A DNA stretch of 64,000 nt, taken from CAZUYC01 sp964624475 (GTDB taxonomy: Bacteria; Myxococcota_A; UBA9160; SMWR01). Positions within the stretch are counted from its first letter, which is position 1, and every line of letters starts with the position of its first letter. Positions 8,428-17,364 of the stretch are shown piece after piece. Position numbers and translations under genes: made by a program. Under the pieces are notes generated by a model. The model made no database searches. It saw nothing but the letters and a program-made list of their open reading frames with translations, and was not told the DNA's origin. The stretch spans positions 1 to 64,000 of the forward strand of contig CAZUYC010000094.1 of NCBI GenBank assembly GCA_964624475.1, in the 5' to 3' direction.

Positions 8428-11400
8428 TCACGGCTCGAACACGATCACGAGCTCGGGTGCGGTGGACGCTCCGGATTCGGAGGCCTCGGCGACGCGCCGG
8501 CCGCTGCCGGAGACGAGCAGCACGAGCGCATTGCCGGAGGACCACCCCGGCTGATCGACGACCTCCTGGAGCAGCGGCGCGAGGTCGGGAGTGCGCTGGT
8601 CCGGCCCGGCGGCTCCGATGGTCGGCCACGGGGCGGGTATCCAGGCGGCGGACGCGGCGGTGGTGGCGCGCGCGCTCGGGCGGTTCGCCGCGCCATCGAA
8701 CGGCGCGGCGTTCCCGGCGAGCCCGGCGCGGAGGGTGAGGCTCGTCGCGCCGCTGGTCGCCTCGTCGGTGGTGAACTGAAGGTAGGCGCTCGTGATGGTG
8801 GCGCCGGCCGGCACGGCGATCCCCACGAAGCGAAGCCCGACGAGCTGTGCGCTCGTTCCGTCCTGGGTCAGCTCGAGGTCGGTGCTCATGGCGTTGACCG
8901 AGCCCGACGCCAGGGTCTCCTCCACGTCGTCGCCGCCGATCGCGATCCGCACGCGGAGCTCGACGGGGGGCGACGCCCCGGTGGAGACGCTCGACGCGGC
9001 GCTCAGATCCGACTCGTTGCCGGCGGCGTCGAGCGCGGCGACCTGGAAGGCGTACGCGGTGGCGGGAGCCAGACCGGTCTCGACGTGGCTCGTGCCCGGC
9101 ACGTCGACCGCTCCGCTCGGGCCGTAGACGCGGTAGCCGGTGACGCCGACGTTGTCCGACGACGCGTCCCAGGCGAGCTCGATCGTCGTCGCGGTCTGCG
9201 CGGGCGAACGCAGGTTCTGCGGCGGGGTCGGGTCCTCGAGATCCGGGGGCGCCGTGGAGACGGTCAGCACGGGCGTCGGCGGAGACTCGTGGCCCGCGGC
9301 GTCGAGCGCCGCGACCTGGAAGTCGTAGGGCGTGGCGGGGGCCAGGCCGGTCTCGACGTGGCTCGTGCCCGGCACGTCGACCACCCCGCTCGGGCCGTAG
9401 ACGCGGTAGCCGGTGACGCCGACGTCGTCCGACGAGGCGTCCCAGGCGAGCTCGATGCTCGCCGACGTCTGCGCGGGCGAGCGCAGGTTCGCGGGCGGGG
9501 TCGGGGCCTCGAGGTCCGGCTCCAGCAGGTACACCACTGCGAGGAGCGGCGCCGAGGCCGCACGCCCTTCGTACGACTCGGCCGTCCGCGTGCCCGATCC
9601 CGTGATGAGGAAGGCCAGCGAGTTCCCGGCCGCCCATCCCGGGCGCGCGACGATCTCCTGCACCAGCGCCGCGAGATCCGGCGTGCGCTGCGCCGGTCCT
9701 GCCTGGCCCACCAGCGTCCAGTCGGGCGGGTTCCACGCGATGCTCGTGGTCGTCGTCGTGCGCCCGCTCAGCGCGCCCGTCCCCGCGAACGGGACGGCGT
9801 CGTCCGAGGCCTGGCCGTGGATCGAGAGCGACGCCGGTCCGGTGCGCTGCTCGTCCGCGGTGAAGAGCAGGCTCGCCGAGAGGATCCTCGCGCCCGGCGG
9901 GATCTGGACGCCGCGGAAGCGCAGGCCGACGGCCTGGGAGCGGCTGCCGTCGACCGCGAGCTCGAGATCGGCGCCGGTGAGGCTGAGCGAGCCGGGGCCG
10001 AGCCTCTCCTCCGCGTCGTCGCTGCCGTTCGCGATGCGCAGGCCGAGCGCGACGGGCTCCGCGGAGCCCGTGGAGACGTCGAGCGCGGGGGTACGGGCCG
10101 ACTCGTTGCCCGCCGCATCGAGCGCCGACACCTCGAAACCGTAGTGCGTCCTCGGGGTGAGGTTTCTCTCGACGTGGCTCGTGCCCGGCACGTCGACCGC
10201 GCCGCTCGGGCCGTACACGCGGTAGCCCGTCACGCCGCGATCGTCGCTGCCCGGATCCCAGACGAGCTCGATCGTGCTGCCGGTCTGCGCCGGCGAGCGC
10301 AGGTTCTGGGGCGGGGTCGGGGGCTCGGTATCCAACGGGACGGTCGAGACGGCCAGCACGGGGGTCCGGGCGGACTCGTTGCCGGCCTCGTCGAGCGCCG
10401 ACACCTGGAACTCGTACGCGCTTCCAGCGACGAGACCCGCCGCGACGTGGCTCGTGCCCGTGACGTCGACCGCTCCGCTCGGTCCGTGGACCCGGTAGCC
10501 GGTGACCCCCACGTTGTCGGTTGCGGCGTCCCAGGCGAGGTCGATCGTCGTCTCGCTGCGCGCCGGCGAGCGCAGGTTCGCAGGGACCGTCGGGGCCTCT
10601 TCGTCCGGCTCGCCCTGGTAGATCACCGCGAGCCGGGGCGCCACGGAGGCGCCGCCCTCGTACGACTCGGCCGTACGCCGGCCCGTTCCCGTGACGAGGA
10701 ACGCGAGCGCGTTGCCGGGGGCCCAGCCCGGGCGCGCCACGATCTCCTGCACGATCGCCGCGAGGTCCGGCGGGCGCTGCGCCGGCCCCGCGGAGCCTAT
10801 CGTCGTCCAATCCGGAGGGCTCCACGTCACCGCGGCGCCGGTCGTGGGGCGATCGCTCACGTCCGCGGACGCGGACGTGAAGGGGGCGGCGGAGTTCGAG
10901 CCCTCGCCCCGGATCGTGAGCGAGGCGGGGCCTCCGGTCGCCTCGTCCACCGTGAACTGGAGCGTCGCGGAGAGGATCGTGGCGCCCTGGGGAAGGTCGA
11001 CGCCCGCGAAGCGCACGCCGACCGTCTGCGGGGTCGTGCCGTCCTGGACGAGCTCGAGGTCGCCGCTCGTGAGATTCACGGCGCCGGAGGAGGCGTTCTC
11101 CTCGGCATCGTCGTTCCCGCCCGAGGGAACCGAGCTCACCGGCACGCGCACCACCGAGCCCTCGGGGACGAAGGTCGCGACCACGGACTTGTTCCGGCTC
11201 ATCGAGATCGTCGCGGGGTCGGCGAGGCCGCCGAGATCTCCGCTCCAATAGAGGAACTCGAAGCCCGCGGAGGCGGACGGAGCCAGCGTGACGCTCGTGC
11301 CCTGGGCGTAGCGCCCGCCGGAGGGCGCCTGGCTCACGCTTCCCGAGCCCACGCTCGTGACGGTCAGGAAAAACTCCATCGTGAAGGAGCTCGCGCTCTC

Positions 11401-13113
11401 GCCCGTGCCGGTCCCGCTCGTCACCCGCACCGGCCCGGAGCGTGCGTTGCCGGGCACCGTGAACCGGACGAGCGTATCCGACACGAGCGTGAAGCTCGCC
11501 GCCACGCCACCGACGCTCACCTCCGTCGTGCCCAGGAAGTGCTGGCCGCTCACGGAGACGAGGGTGCCCGCGGGGCCCTGCGTCGGCGTGAAGGAGGCGA
11601 CGGCAGGGGCCGGAGCCACGTCGTCGTCGACGATCACGCCGGTCCCGGAGCCGTCGCTGATCGTGGCCCCACTCGGGCTCGAGAGGTTCACCTGGAAGGT
11701 CTCGAACGCCTCCACCGCCAGATCGCCGATCACCGGAACCGCGATGGTGCGCGACGTGGTGGAGCCGGAGAAGGACAGGCTTCCCGATCGGGCCTGGTAG
11801 TCGGAGCCGACCGTCGCGGTGCCGTCGGCCGTGGCGTAGGCGACGCTCACGCTGGCCCCCGTCGGGTCGAGGAGATCGACGGTGAACACCGCCGACGTGG
11901 TGCCCGAGTTCCCCTCGGTCACCGAGGCGTCTCCGATCCGGAGCGCCGGCCCGTCGGACTCGACCAGGATCGCGACGTCGTCGTGGGTCGCGAGCGCTCC
12001 GTCGCTCGCGGTGAGACGCAGCACGTAGGGGCCCGAGGCCGGGAACGAAGCGCTCGTGCTCTCCGCCTGCGGAGCCGCGATCGAGGCCTGCGACCCTCCC
12101 GGACCCGAGGCGGTGCTCCACGTGAGCGACAGGCTCGCAGAGCCCGGGTCTGCGTCGTCGCTGACGAAGCCCGCGAGCTGGACCGGGTCGCCCAACGTGA
12201 CGATCTGGTCCGGGCCCGCCTCGACGCAGGGCGGCTGGTTCCAGTCCGGGGTCCCGGAGGGCCACGGGGCCCGCTCGAAGACGAACGGACTCGCGTCGAG
12301 CGTGACCGTCACCTCGAGGGGCGGGTCGTTCTGCTGGATCGAGATGCGGGAGACGTTGGGAGCGCCCCAGCTCGCGTTGTAGGCCCAGTCGTGCGAGTCG
12401 CCGTGGAGGAAGAGGATGGGCTTGCCGAAGGCGCTGGCCGACGCGTCGAACTGGTCGAAGAAGAGATCCCGGCTCCCGCTCCGCTCGGCCTGCGCGAGGA
12501 CGATGGCGGCGCGCACCTGGGCACCCTTGCTCGTGAACTGCTGCTCCACCCAGTCCGCATCCTGCTGGAGCCGGAGGTCCCACTCGGCCGGATCGTGCAC
12601 GCTGCCGCCCACGAGGTTCAGCCCGATGAAGAGCACGCCGTCGTCCACGAAGGCGAAGTTCTCGTGGCGGACGAGCTGCGCCTCGACCGGCGGCACCCCG
12701 CAGAAGCGCTGCTCGAAGTCGCTGAAATACGCCTCCCAGAGGATCCAGGCCGCGTCCGGATCCAGGCAGTCGTTCCACTCGTTGTCGCCGGGCACGAGGA
12801 AGCTCGGCACGGCGAGCTGCGTCATGATGTCGAAGGTCTGCGCGTAGTAGAAGTCCACGCACGCATCCGACCCCGACTTGATGTCGCCGAGGTGGAAGAA
12901 GAGCCCGGACGGACTCATCCGGTTGTGATCTTCGACGAAGCCCTGGAAGAGGTCCGGCTGCCCGTAGGGGATGTCGGCGATGACCGAGAAGGTGCCCGGC
13001 TGTCCCTGGGCCCGGGCCGCGGAGGCGGACGCCAGCGCGAGCAGGATCGCGAGGCCCATGGAGAGGCACGCGGCGAGCGCAGATCGGAGCGGGGATCGAC
13101 GGCAGCGCAGCAT
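8428..13113 (-). CDS. Large secreted calcineurin-like phosphoesterase with PKD-like, Calx-beta, IPT/TIG and repeated FN3 modules
   Basis: The 1,561-residue extracellular protein starts at ATG 13113, which opens a clean signal peptide (hydrophobic ALAACLSMGLAILLALASAS, then ARAQG). The earlier GTG at 13227 would add 38 unlikely residues. Order of modules: a phosphoesterase at about residues 40-300 (VIADIPYG, FFHLGDIKSG, FLVPGDNEWNDC, LFLHGDSHDW); a PKD/REJ-like domain; Calx-beta (DASVTEGNSGTTSAVF, ending VIVDDD); an IPT/TIG domain (ASFTPTQGPAGTLVSVSG); a short repeat of the type VTVTSVGSGSVS; then three copies of a ~180-residue carbohydrate-binding-like module (begins GGNDDAEEN, GSDDAEERL, GGDDVEETL) separated by pairs of fibronectin-III domains (each LRSPAxTxxxIELxWD). 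No PEP-CTERM or LPXTG signal is seen at the C-terminus. Likely a surface or secreted enzyme that binds polymers. Confidence 0.88.
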   Translation of the reverse strand: MLRCRRSPLRSALAACLSMGLAILLALASASAARAQGQPGTFSVIADIPYGQPDLFQGFVEDHNRMSPSGLFFHLGDIKSGSDACVDFYYAQTFDIMTQLAVPSFLVPGDNEWNDCLDPDAAWILWEAYFSDFEQRFCGVPPVEAQLVRHENFAFVDDGVLFIGLNLVGGSVHDPAEWDLRLQQDADWVEQQFTSKGAQVRAAIVLAQAERSGSRDLFFDQFDASASAFGKPILFLHGDSHDWAYNASWGAPNVSRISIQQNDPPLEVTVTLDASPFVFERAPWPSGTPDWNQPPCVEAGPDQIVTLGDPVQLAGFVSDDADPGSASLSLTWSTASGPGGSQASIAAPQAESTSASFPASGPYVLRLTASDGALATHDDVAILVESDGPALRIGDASVTEGNSGTTSAVFTVDLLDPTGASVSVAYATADGTATVGSDYQARSGSLSFSGSTTSRTIAVPVIGDLAVEAFETFQVNLSSPSGATISDGSGTGVIVDDDVAPAPAVASFTPTQGPAGTLVSVSGQHFLGTTEVSVGGVAASFTLVSDTLVRFTVPGNARSGPVRVTSGTGTGESASSFTMEFFLTVTSVGSGSVSQAPSGGRYAQGTSVTLAPSASAGFEFLYWSGDLGGLADPATISMSRNKSVVATFVPEGSVVRVPVSSVPSGGNDDAEENASSGAVNLTSGDLELVQDGTTPQTVGVRFAGVDLPQGATILSATLQFTVDEATGGPASLTIRGEGSNSAAPFTSASADVSDRPTTGAAVTWSPPDWTTIGSAGPAQRPPDLAAIVQEIVARPGWAPGNALAFLVTGTGRRTAESYEGGASVAPRLAVIYQGEPDEEAPTVPANLRSPARSETTIDLAWDAATDNVGVTGYRVHGPSGAVDVTGTSHVAAGLVAGSAYEFQVSALDEAGNESARTPVLAVSTVPLDTEPPTPPQNLRSPAQTGSTIELVWDPGSDDRGVTGYRVYGPSGAVDVPGTSHVERNLTPRTHYGFEVSALDAAGNESARTPALDVSTGSAEPVALGLRIANGSDDAEERLGPGSLSLTGADLELAVDGSRSQAVGLRFRGVQIPPGARILSASLLFTADEQRTGPASLSIHGQASDDAVPFAGTGALSGRTTTTTSIAWNPPDWTLVGQAGPAQRTPDLAALVQEIVARPGWAAGNSLAFLITGSGTRTAESYEGRAASAPLLAVVYLLEPDLEAPTPPANLRSPAQTSASIELAWDASSDDVGVTGYRVYGPSGVVDVPGTSHVETGLAPATPYDFQVAALDAAGHESPPTPVLTVSTAPPDLEDPTPPQNLRSPAQTATTIELAWDASSDNVGVTGYRVYGPSGAVDVPGTSHVETGLAPATAYAFQVAALDAAGNESDLSAASSVSTGASPPVELRVRIAIGGDDVEETLASGSVNAMSTDLELTQDGTSAQLVGLRFVGIAVPAGATITSAYLQFTTDEATSGATSLTLRAGLAGNAAPFDGAANRPSARATTAASAAWIPAPWPTIGAAGPDQRTPDLAPLLQEVVDQPGWSSGNALVLLVSGSGRRVAEASESGASTAPELVIVFEP
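8975..11150 (-). repeat. Intragenic module repeats of the secreted phosphoesterase
   Basis: Four fibronectin-III units of roughly 265 bp lie at about 8975-9240, 9250-9515, 10065-10330 and 10335-10605. They share long near-identical stretches, such as the segment coding GVTGYRVYGPSGAVDVPGT. Three longer units of about 550 bp lie at roughly 8428-8975, 9515-10065 and 10605-11150. The organisation is C-module, FN3-FN3, C-module, FN3-FN3, C-module. The two central FN3 copies nearest the 3' end of the gene are the most alike, pointing to recent duplication. Confidence 0.8.
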
Positions 13114-13172
13114 AAATCCAGACAGCTTCGGCTTCCAGGAATGAAAGCAGGAATGTCGCCGGGTCTCAAGGA

Positions 13173-13242
13173 ATTTCGACGCAGGGAATCCGCAACGGAC
13201 CTGCAACTGCGAGGGGCAGGTCCGCACGCTCGATGTCGAAAT
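13173..13242. promoter_or_regulatory. Nested inverted repeat upstream of the secreted phosphoesterase
   Basis: The outer arms ATTTCGAC (13173-13180) and GTCGAAAT (13235-13242) enclose the inner arms CGGACCTGC (13196-13204) and GCAGGTCCG (13216-13224). Both pairs are perfect. The structure lies 60 bases upstream of the chosen start of the secreted protein, between that gene and the stop of the monooxygenase at 13282. It could be a transcription terminator for the monooxygenase operon, since all these genes read leftwards, or a 5' leader structure. No T-run follows. Confidence 0.4.
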
Positions 13243-13281
13243 CCGGCCGGGCGAGATTCTTCCCCAGCCGCGAGAGCACCG

Positions 13282-14004
13282 TCACGCGACCCGCCGGAGC
13301 CGGGCGATCACCTCTGCGCCGAAGCGCGCGGCGTTCTCGCAGTAGGCCGCCCGGCTCGCGCCCGGGACGCCGACGCTGAGCCAGCTGACGCCGATCTCCT
13401 CGAGCCGTAGCGCCTGCTCGCAGAACCCGTCGGCATCCGGCAGCGCCCTCGGATTCATGCCGAGGCCGAAGGGCACGAAGTTCACGTCGAGGGGCTCGCC
13501 GCGCCCGGCCTCCAGCGCGCCGTCGCGGAGCTCGCGGATGCGCGCCGCGAGGTCCTCGATCGACTCGATCGCCGCCGTGCGCGTGCGGCGCCCGAAGGGG
13601 CCGGAGCTCCTGTGGAGCTCGGCCGGCAAGGGAAACGGACTCCAGCCCTGGGCGTGTTCCACGGCGCGCCGCAGCGCGCGGCGCGAGTTGCCCCCGACCC
13701 AGATCGGCGGATGCGGCCGCTGGATCGGAGGCGGGAGCATGGTGTTGCCCTCCGCCCGGTAGCCGCGCCCCTCGTACCGGACGCTCGCGCCGGACCAGGC
13801 GCGCTTCATCGCCCGGAGCGCGTCGTCGGCCGATTCGTTGCGGCCCGCAAAGTCCGCGCCGAGCGCGCGGTACTCGCCTTCGAGGTAGCCGGCGGCGAAG
13901 CCCGCGGCCTCGAGCGCCCGCGCCATCTCGCCGATCGCCGCCGCCGTGGTGAACTCCGCGCCCTTCGTCACCCGGTCCGTCGCGAGCTGCGCCGAGAAGC
14001 GCAT
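13282..14004 (-). CDS. Luciferase-like monooxygenase (F420/FMN type) with an internal in-frame deletion
   Basis: The 240-residue protein starts at ATG 14004. N-terminal MRFSAQLATDRVTKGAEF and ALEAAGF, and C-terminal PPPIQRPHPPIWVGGNSRRA and EIGVSWLSVGVPG, are typical of the luciferase-like family. The sequence jumps from EAAGFA straight to AGYLEGEYRALGADF. The neighbouring paralogue (14016-14840) has about 75 residues between the matching points EEAGLAD and GWMAAEFRALG, including the substrate/cofactor strands and the SGGR segment. The reading frame is intact, so an expressed but probably non-functional protein is likely. The 3' half also contains a palindromic word shared with a repeat at 37.45 kb. 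Confidence 0.75.
   Translation of the reverse strand: MRFSAQLATDRVTKGAEFTTAAAIGEMARALEAAGFAAGYLEGEYRALGADFAGRNESADDALRAMKRAWSGASVRYEGRGYRAEGNTMLPPPIQRPHPPIWVGGNSRRALRRAVEHAQGWSPFPLPAELHRSSGPFGRRTRTAAIESIEDLAARIRELRDGALEAGRGEPLDVNFVPFGLGMNPRALPDADGFCEQALRLEEIGVSWLSVGVPGASRAAYCENAARFGAEVIARLRRVA
13601..13624. repeat. 24-base palindromic word inside the monooxygenase gene
   Basis: The word begins CCGGAGCTCC and ends GGAGCTCGGCC. It matches 37448-37471 at 23 of 24 positions and is largely self-complementary. In the gene it is read in frame as part of PAELHRSSGPF, a stretch I would not expect at this point of the family. It may be a small inserted palindrome; GAGCTC-rich codon usage makes chance partly possible. 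Confidence 0.35.
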
Positions 14005-14015
14005 GCGCGGGGCGA

Positions 14016-14840
14016 TCAGCGCCGCGCCAGCGCGGGGAGCACGCGGACGGCGATCCGGTCCACGTGGCGCGAGAACTCGGCCGCATCGGCATAGCGCGTC
14101 CCCACGACGACGCGTGACACGCCGAGCCCGGCCAGGACGCCGATGCGCTCCTGCAACGACTCGGGGCGGGCCGGGTCCAGGCCCACGAAAGCGACCACCT
14201 CGGGCAGCTCCCGTCCGGCCGCTTCCGCGAGCGTTCGGAGCCTTGCAATCGCGGGCGCGAGCTTCTCGGGATCGCCCGTCATGGGCATCCAGCCATCGGC
14301 ATACGCCACCGTCCGCCGCAGCGCGTGCTCGCCCGCGCCCCCGACGTAGATGGGCGGAGCCGGGGGGCGGGGACGGAACAGGAACTTCTGACCGTGGGCC
14401 TCGACCAGGTCGTCCGCGAAGCATGCGCGCAGGAAGGCGAGCGTCTCGTCGCTGCGGCGACCGCGCTCCGCGCGCGGCACGCCGAGCGCCCGGAACTCGG
14501 CCGCCATCCAGCCCACCCCGACGCCGAGCCGGAGGCGTCCGCCCGAGAGCTCCTGCACGGTGGCGATCGCCTTGGCGGTGGGGAGCGCCGGGCGGTAGGG
14601 GAGGACCAGCACGCCGGTCCCGAGGCCGATCCGACGAGTCGCCGCGGCGAGCCAGGCGAGCGCGGTCAGGGGATCGAGGTAGCGGCCGCCCGAGCCCTCC
14701 GCGTCGTCGGGCGGGATCGCGAGGTGGTCCTGGATCCAGACGTCGGCGAGCCCGGCCTCCTCGGCGGCGCGCACGCAGGCGAGCAGCACGTCCGGGGCGG
14801 ACTCCGGCCCCATACTGCGGACCGCGATGCCGACGTGCAT
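14016..14840 (-). CDS. Luciferase-like monooxygenase, probable F420-dependent oxidoreductase
   Basis: The 274-residue protein is of usual length for short luciferase-like oxidoreductases of the F420 group. Features along the chain: MHVGIAVRSMGPE at the start, AGLADVWIQDHLAIP (first beta-alpha units), RIGLGTGVLVLPYR, QELSGGRLRLGVGVGWM (cofactor-binding loop) and PPIYVGGAGEHALRR. The ATG is at 14840, eight bases after the amidohydrolase stop, and the next monooxygenase starts 11 bases beyond its stop, so the three genes form an operon. The substrate is unknown. Confidence 0.85.
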   Translation of the reverse strand: MHVGIAVRSMGPESAPDVLLACVRAAEEAGLADVWIQDHLAIPPDDAEGSGGRYLDPLTALAWLAAATRRIGLGTGVLVLPYRPALPTAKAIATVQELSGGRLRLGVGVGWMAAEFRALGVPRAERGRRSDETLAFLRACFADDLVEAHGQKFLFRPRPPAPPIYVGGAGEHALRRTVAYADGWMPMTGDPEKLAPAIARLRTLAEAAGRELPEVVAFVGLDPARPESLQERIGVLAGLGVSRVVVGTRYADAAEFSRHVDRIAVRVLPALARR

Positions 14841-14848
14841 GAGCGCGG

Positions 14849-16048
14849 CTACAGGAAGGCCGCGCTCGGCGAGTCCTTCGGGAACTCCTCGGGCGCGAGC
14901 GGGACGCCGAGCTCCTCGGGCGTGGGCCCGACGCGGGCCGCGAGCGGCTCGAGCTTCGCCAGGTCGAAGTCGTAGAGCCGGGCCGCATTCTCGCCGAGGA
15001 TCGCGCGCGTCTCGGCGCGGTCCACGTCGTGGAAGGTGCGGCGCAGGGCCTTCCGCGTGTGGGGGTAGGTGCCTTCGTAGTGCGGGTAGTCGCTGCCCCA
15101 GAGGATGCGATCCACGCCGATCTCGTGGCGCCCGGCAAGCTCGCGCGGCGAGGGCGAGCTCGCGCCGTAGAAGCAGTTGCGCTTCGCGTAGAAGCTCGGC
15201 GGCTCGGGCGACATCACGCCCGGGGCGAACTCGAACTCGCCCACGAAGCCGCTGCGCACGCGCTCCCAGACCCGGTCGAGGGTCGCGAGCGTCGTGGGAA
15301 CCCAGGCGCAGCCCGACTCGGTCACTACGTAGCGGAGCCCCGGGAAGCGCGCGAAGACGCCCGAGAGCAGCAGGTGCGCGTAGCTCCGCGTCGAGAACCA
15401 CGGCGTCTCGAGCAGGCGGATCGGGAGCGAGATCGCGTGGGGCCCGTACTCCGGCGAGCCGGTGCCTCCGTGCTGGTTCACGACCACGCCCTGATCCTGG
15501 CAGACGGCCCAGAAGCGGTCGTAGTCGGGGGCGTAGAGCGGCTGGATGTGCGTGCAGTCGGGCGGGACGTGCGGGAGCAGGACCCCGCCGCGCAGGCCGT
15601 GCTCCGCGATCCAGCGCACGTCCCGGGTCGCGTCGTCGATGTCGTTCAGGTACACGAGCCCGATCCCCGCGCGGCGCTCGGGGTGCTCGGCGCACCAGTC
15701 GACGAGCCAGCGGTTGTGCGCGCGGATCCCGGCGAGGCGCAGCGGGTAGTCCGCGACGGACGGGTTGCCGCAGATCAGCACGCTGGTGCGGAAGAACGGA
15801 GGCACCGTGTTCGGGAAGATCACCTCGCCGACGACCCCGTCGGCGTCCATGTCGCGCAACCTCTCGGCGTCGTCCCAGTTCTTGTGCTTCTTCGAACCGA
15901 TGTGCTTCTGCTGCGGGTTGCGATAGCCGCCGCGCCACTCGTCGAAGAGCTTGCGCTGGGCGGGGTCGAGGTACTCGCGGTAGGTCTGGATGCTCGCGCC
16001 GGCATGGCTGTCGGCGGTGATGACGACGTAGGGCTTCGGGGGGGGCAT
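14849..16048 (-). CDS. Amidohydrolase-2 family metal-dependent hydrolase
   Basis: A 399-residue TIM-barrel hydrolase or decarboxylase of the ACMSD-like family (PF04909 type). Seen: N-terminal metal motif ITADSHAG (D-x-H), ERLRDMDADGVVGEVIFPNT, a mid-chain QHGGTGSPEYG with a metal His, and the C-terminal LWGSDYPHYEGTYPH with a catalytic Asp. ATG 16048 gives MPPPKPYVVITADSH; the frame upstream of it is low-complexity and unlikely. It is the first gene of the operon with the two luciferase-like monooxygenases, an association common in degradative clusters of uncharacterised substrate. Confidence 0.87.
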   Translation of the reverse strand: MPPPKPYVVITADSHAGASIQTYREYLDPAQRKLFDEWRGGYRNPQQKHIGSKKHKNWDDAERLRDMDADGVVGEVIFPNTVPPFFRTSVLICGNPSVADYPLRLAGIRAHNRWLVDWCAEHPERRAGIGLVYLNDIDDATRDVRWIAEHGLRGGVLLPHVPPDCTHIQPLYAPDYDRFWAVCQDQGVVVNQHGGTGSPEYGPHAISLPIRLLETPWFSTRSYAHLLLSGVFARFPGLRYVVTESGCAWVPTTLATLDRVWERVRSGFVGEFEFAPGVMSPEPPSFYAKRNCFYGASSPSPRELAGRHEIGVDRILWGSDYPHYEGTYPHTRKALRRTFHDVDRAETRAILGENAARLYDFDLAKLEPLAARVGPTPEELGVPLAPEEFPKDSPSAAFL

Positions 16049-16409
16049 GGCGGGGGCCTCGCGGAGCGCGCGCGTTCGCGCGGGCGAGATGCTAAGGCTT
16101 CGCCGGGCCGCGCGGAAGGGGATCGCGGATGTACGCCGAAGATGGCGCCAACGAGGCCTGCGAGGTCGCGCTCGGGAGCGTGCTCGTGAGCCTGCTCGAC
16201 CCCGCTTCGGGGCAGGAGGTTCCCTCGCCCGCTCTCCGAGGCGCATCCGCTGGCTCGTCCGCTCGGACGTGGGTACTCTCGATCGCACGGGAATGCCTCC
16301 TCTCCGCCGACGTCAAGCGGCGTTTCTCCGTTCTACTCACGGACGGGGTTGCATCCCCCTCCTTGTTTCCAGCGATCCTCGGACATCACCGGCGGAAAGC
16401 CTGGCGCAC
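16049..16409. other. Intergenic region between divergent genes
   Basis: 361 bases separate the amidohydrolase start (-) from the methyltransferase start (+). Open frames on both strands here (for example 16129-16413 on + and 16092-16340 on -) encode low-complexity, family-less peptides, and I do not call them. GC drops towards the right side. Promoters for both flanking genes must lie here, but I cannot point to convincing -35/-10 boxes. GGAAAG at about 16394-16399 is a reasonable ribosome-binding site for the methyltransferase. Confidence 0.5.
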
Positions 16410-17147
16410 ATGACGGTCGAGGAAGAGCTGGGCCGGAACTACTATCGCCGCACCGCGTCCGCCTATGGTGCGATGCACGAACGCGAACATTCCGCACACG
16501 ATCGTGCTCTCGACGTACTCGCCGGGCTGCTTCCGACGCTGGCCGTCGGCTCGCTGCTCGACGTTGGCACCGGGACGGGAAGAGCGCTGCGTGCGCTGCG
16601 AGCGCACTTTCCCGACCTCGCGCTCGCGGGCGTGGAGCCCGTACGCGAGCTTGTTTGCGAGGCAGAACGCAAGGGCGCGCCTGCGGGGACGATTGCGCTG
16701 GCTTCGGCGGAGCGCCTGCCCTTCGGCGATGGCTCGTTCGATGCGGTCACGGCGTTCGGGGTGCTTCACCACGTCCCGAACCCAGGTGCCGTCATCGGCG
16801 AGATGCTTCGAGTAGCGCGTCGGGTCGTGTTCATCAGCGACAGCAATCGTTTCGCACAGGGGCACCCGATCGCCCGCTACCTGAAGCTGTCTCTGCACGC
16901 GCTCGGCTTGTGGCGGAGTTACGATCTCTTCCGCACGCGTGGACGCGGCTACAGGATCTCGGAGGGCGACGGAGTCTACTACTCGTACAGCGTGTTCGAC
17001 TCGATGCGCCAGTTGCGCGCGGCCAGCAGCCACATGATGACGGTCGAGCTGGAGTGCGCGCCGGTCGAGGCAGGACTCTGGTCCTCGACGCTCACCAATG
17101 CGTCGACGGTACTCGTGGGAGCGTTCAAGAAGGACGGCGCGAAGTAA
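16410..17147 (+). CDS. Class I SAM-dependent methyltransferase
   Basis: 245 residues. Motif I is SLLDVGTGTGRAL (D51), followed by the acidic LAGVEPV end of beta-2, SAERLPFGDGSFDAVTAFGV (motif II/post-II) and LHHVPNPGAVIGEMLRVARR. This is the methyltransferase-11 pattern of small-molecule or lipid methyltransferases. The C-terminal third (YLKLSLHALGLWRSYDLFR) is less typical. Codon usage is visibly less GC-rich than in neighbours, with more T and A at third positions, hinting at horizontal transfer. ATG 16410 has GGAAAG ten bases upstream. The substrate is unknown. Confidence 0.82.
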   Translation: MTVEEELGRNYYRRTASAYGAMHEREHSAHDRALDVLAGLLPTLAVGSLLDVGTGTGRALRALRAHFPDLALAGVEPVRELVCEAERKGAPAGTIALASAERLPFGDGSFDAVTAFGVLHHVPNPGAVIGEMLRVARRVVFISDSNRFAQGHPIARYLKLSLHALGLWRSYDLFRTRGRGYRISEGDGVYYSYSVFDSMRQLRAASSHMMTVELECAPVEAGLWSSTLTNASTVLVGAFKKDGAK

Positions 17148-17364
17148 CTGGACGATGGGGCTCGGCGCGGCAAGGTTCCAGGCCTCTCGCTCCCGCACGA
17201 TCCCGCGGACGCAGGGGCAAGAGCCCCGCGCTCCTGCCCTTCTTCCTCGAGGGTGGCTGCTCGATCGGGGGCACTGTGTTACGCTGCGAGATCGGCCTGA
17301 TCGCAGCCCCCTGAACGCGCGGCAGGTGCGAAACGAGGGCTGGCAGCGAGACGCGAAGCCTCTC

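Noticed and set aside
9085..13410. A very long open frame on the + strand opposite the secreted phosphoesterase
   Set aside because: It mirrors the third-position GC of the real gene, is Arg/Gly/Ala-rich low complexity, has no family motif, and would occupy the antisense of clear PKD, Calx-beta and FN3 domains.
16129..16413. Possible small gene between the amidohydrolase and methyltransferase
   Set aside because: No family resemblance, no convincing ribosome-binding site, and a second open frame on the opposite strand is just as good.
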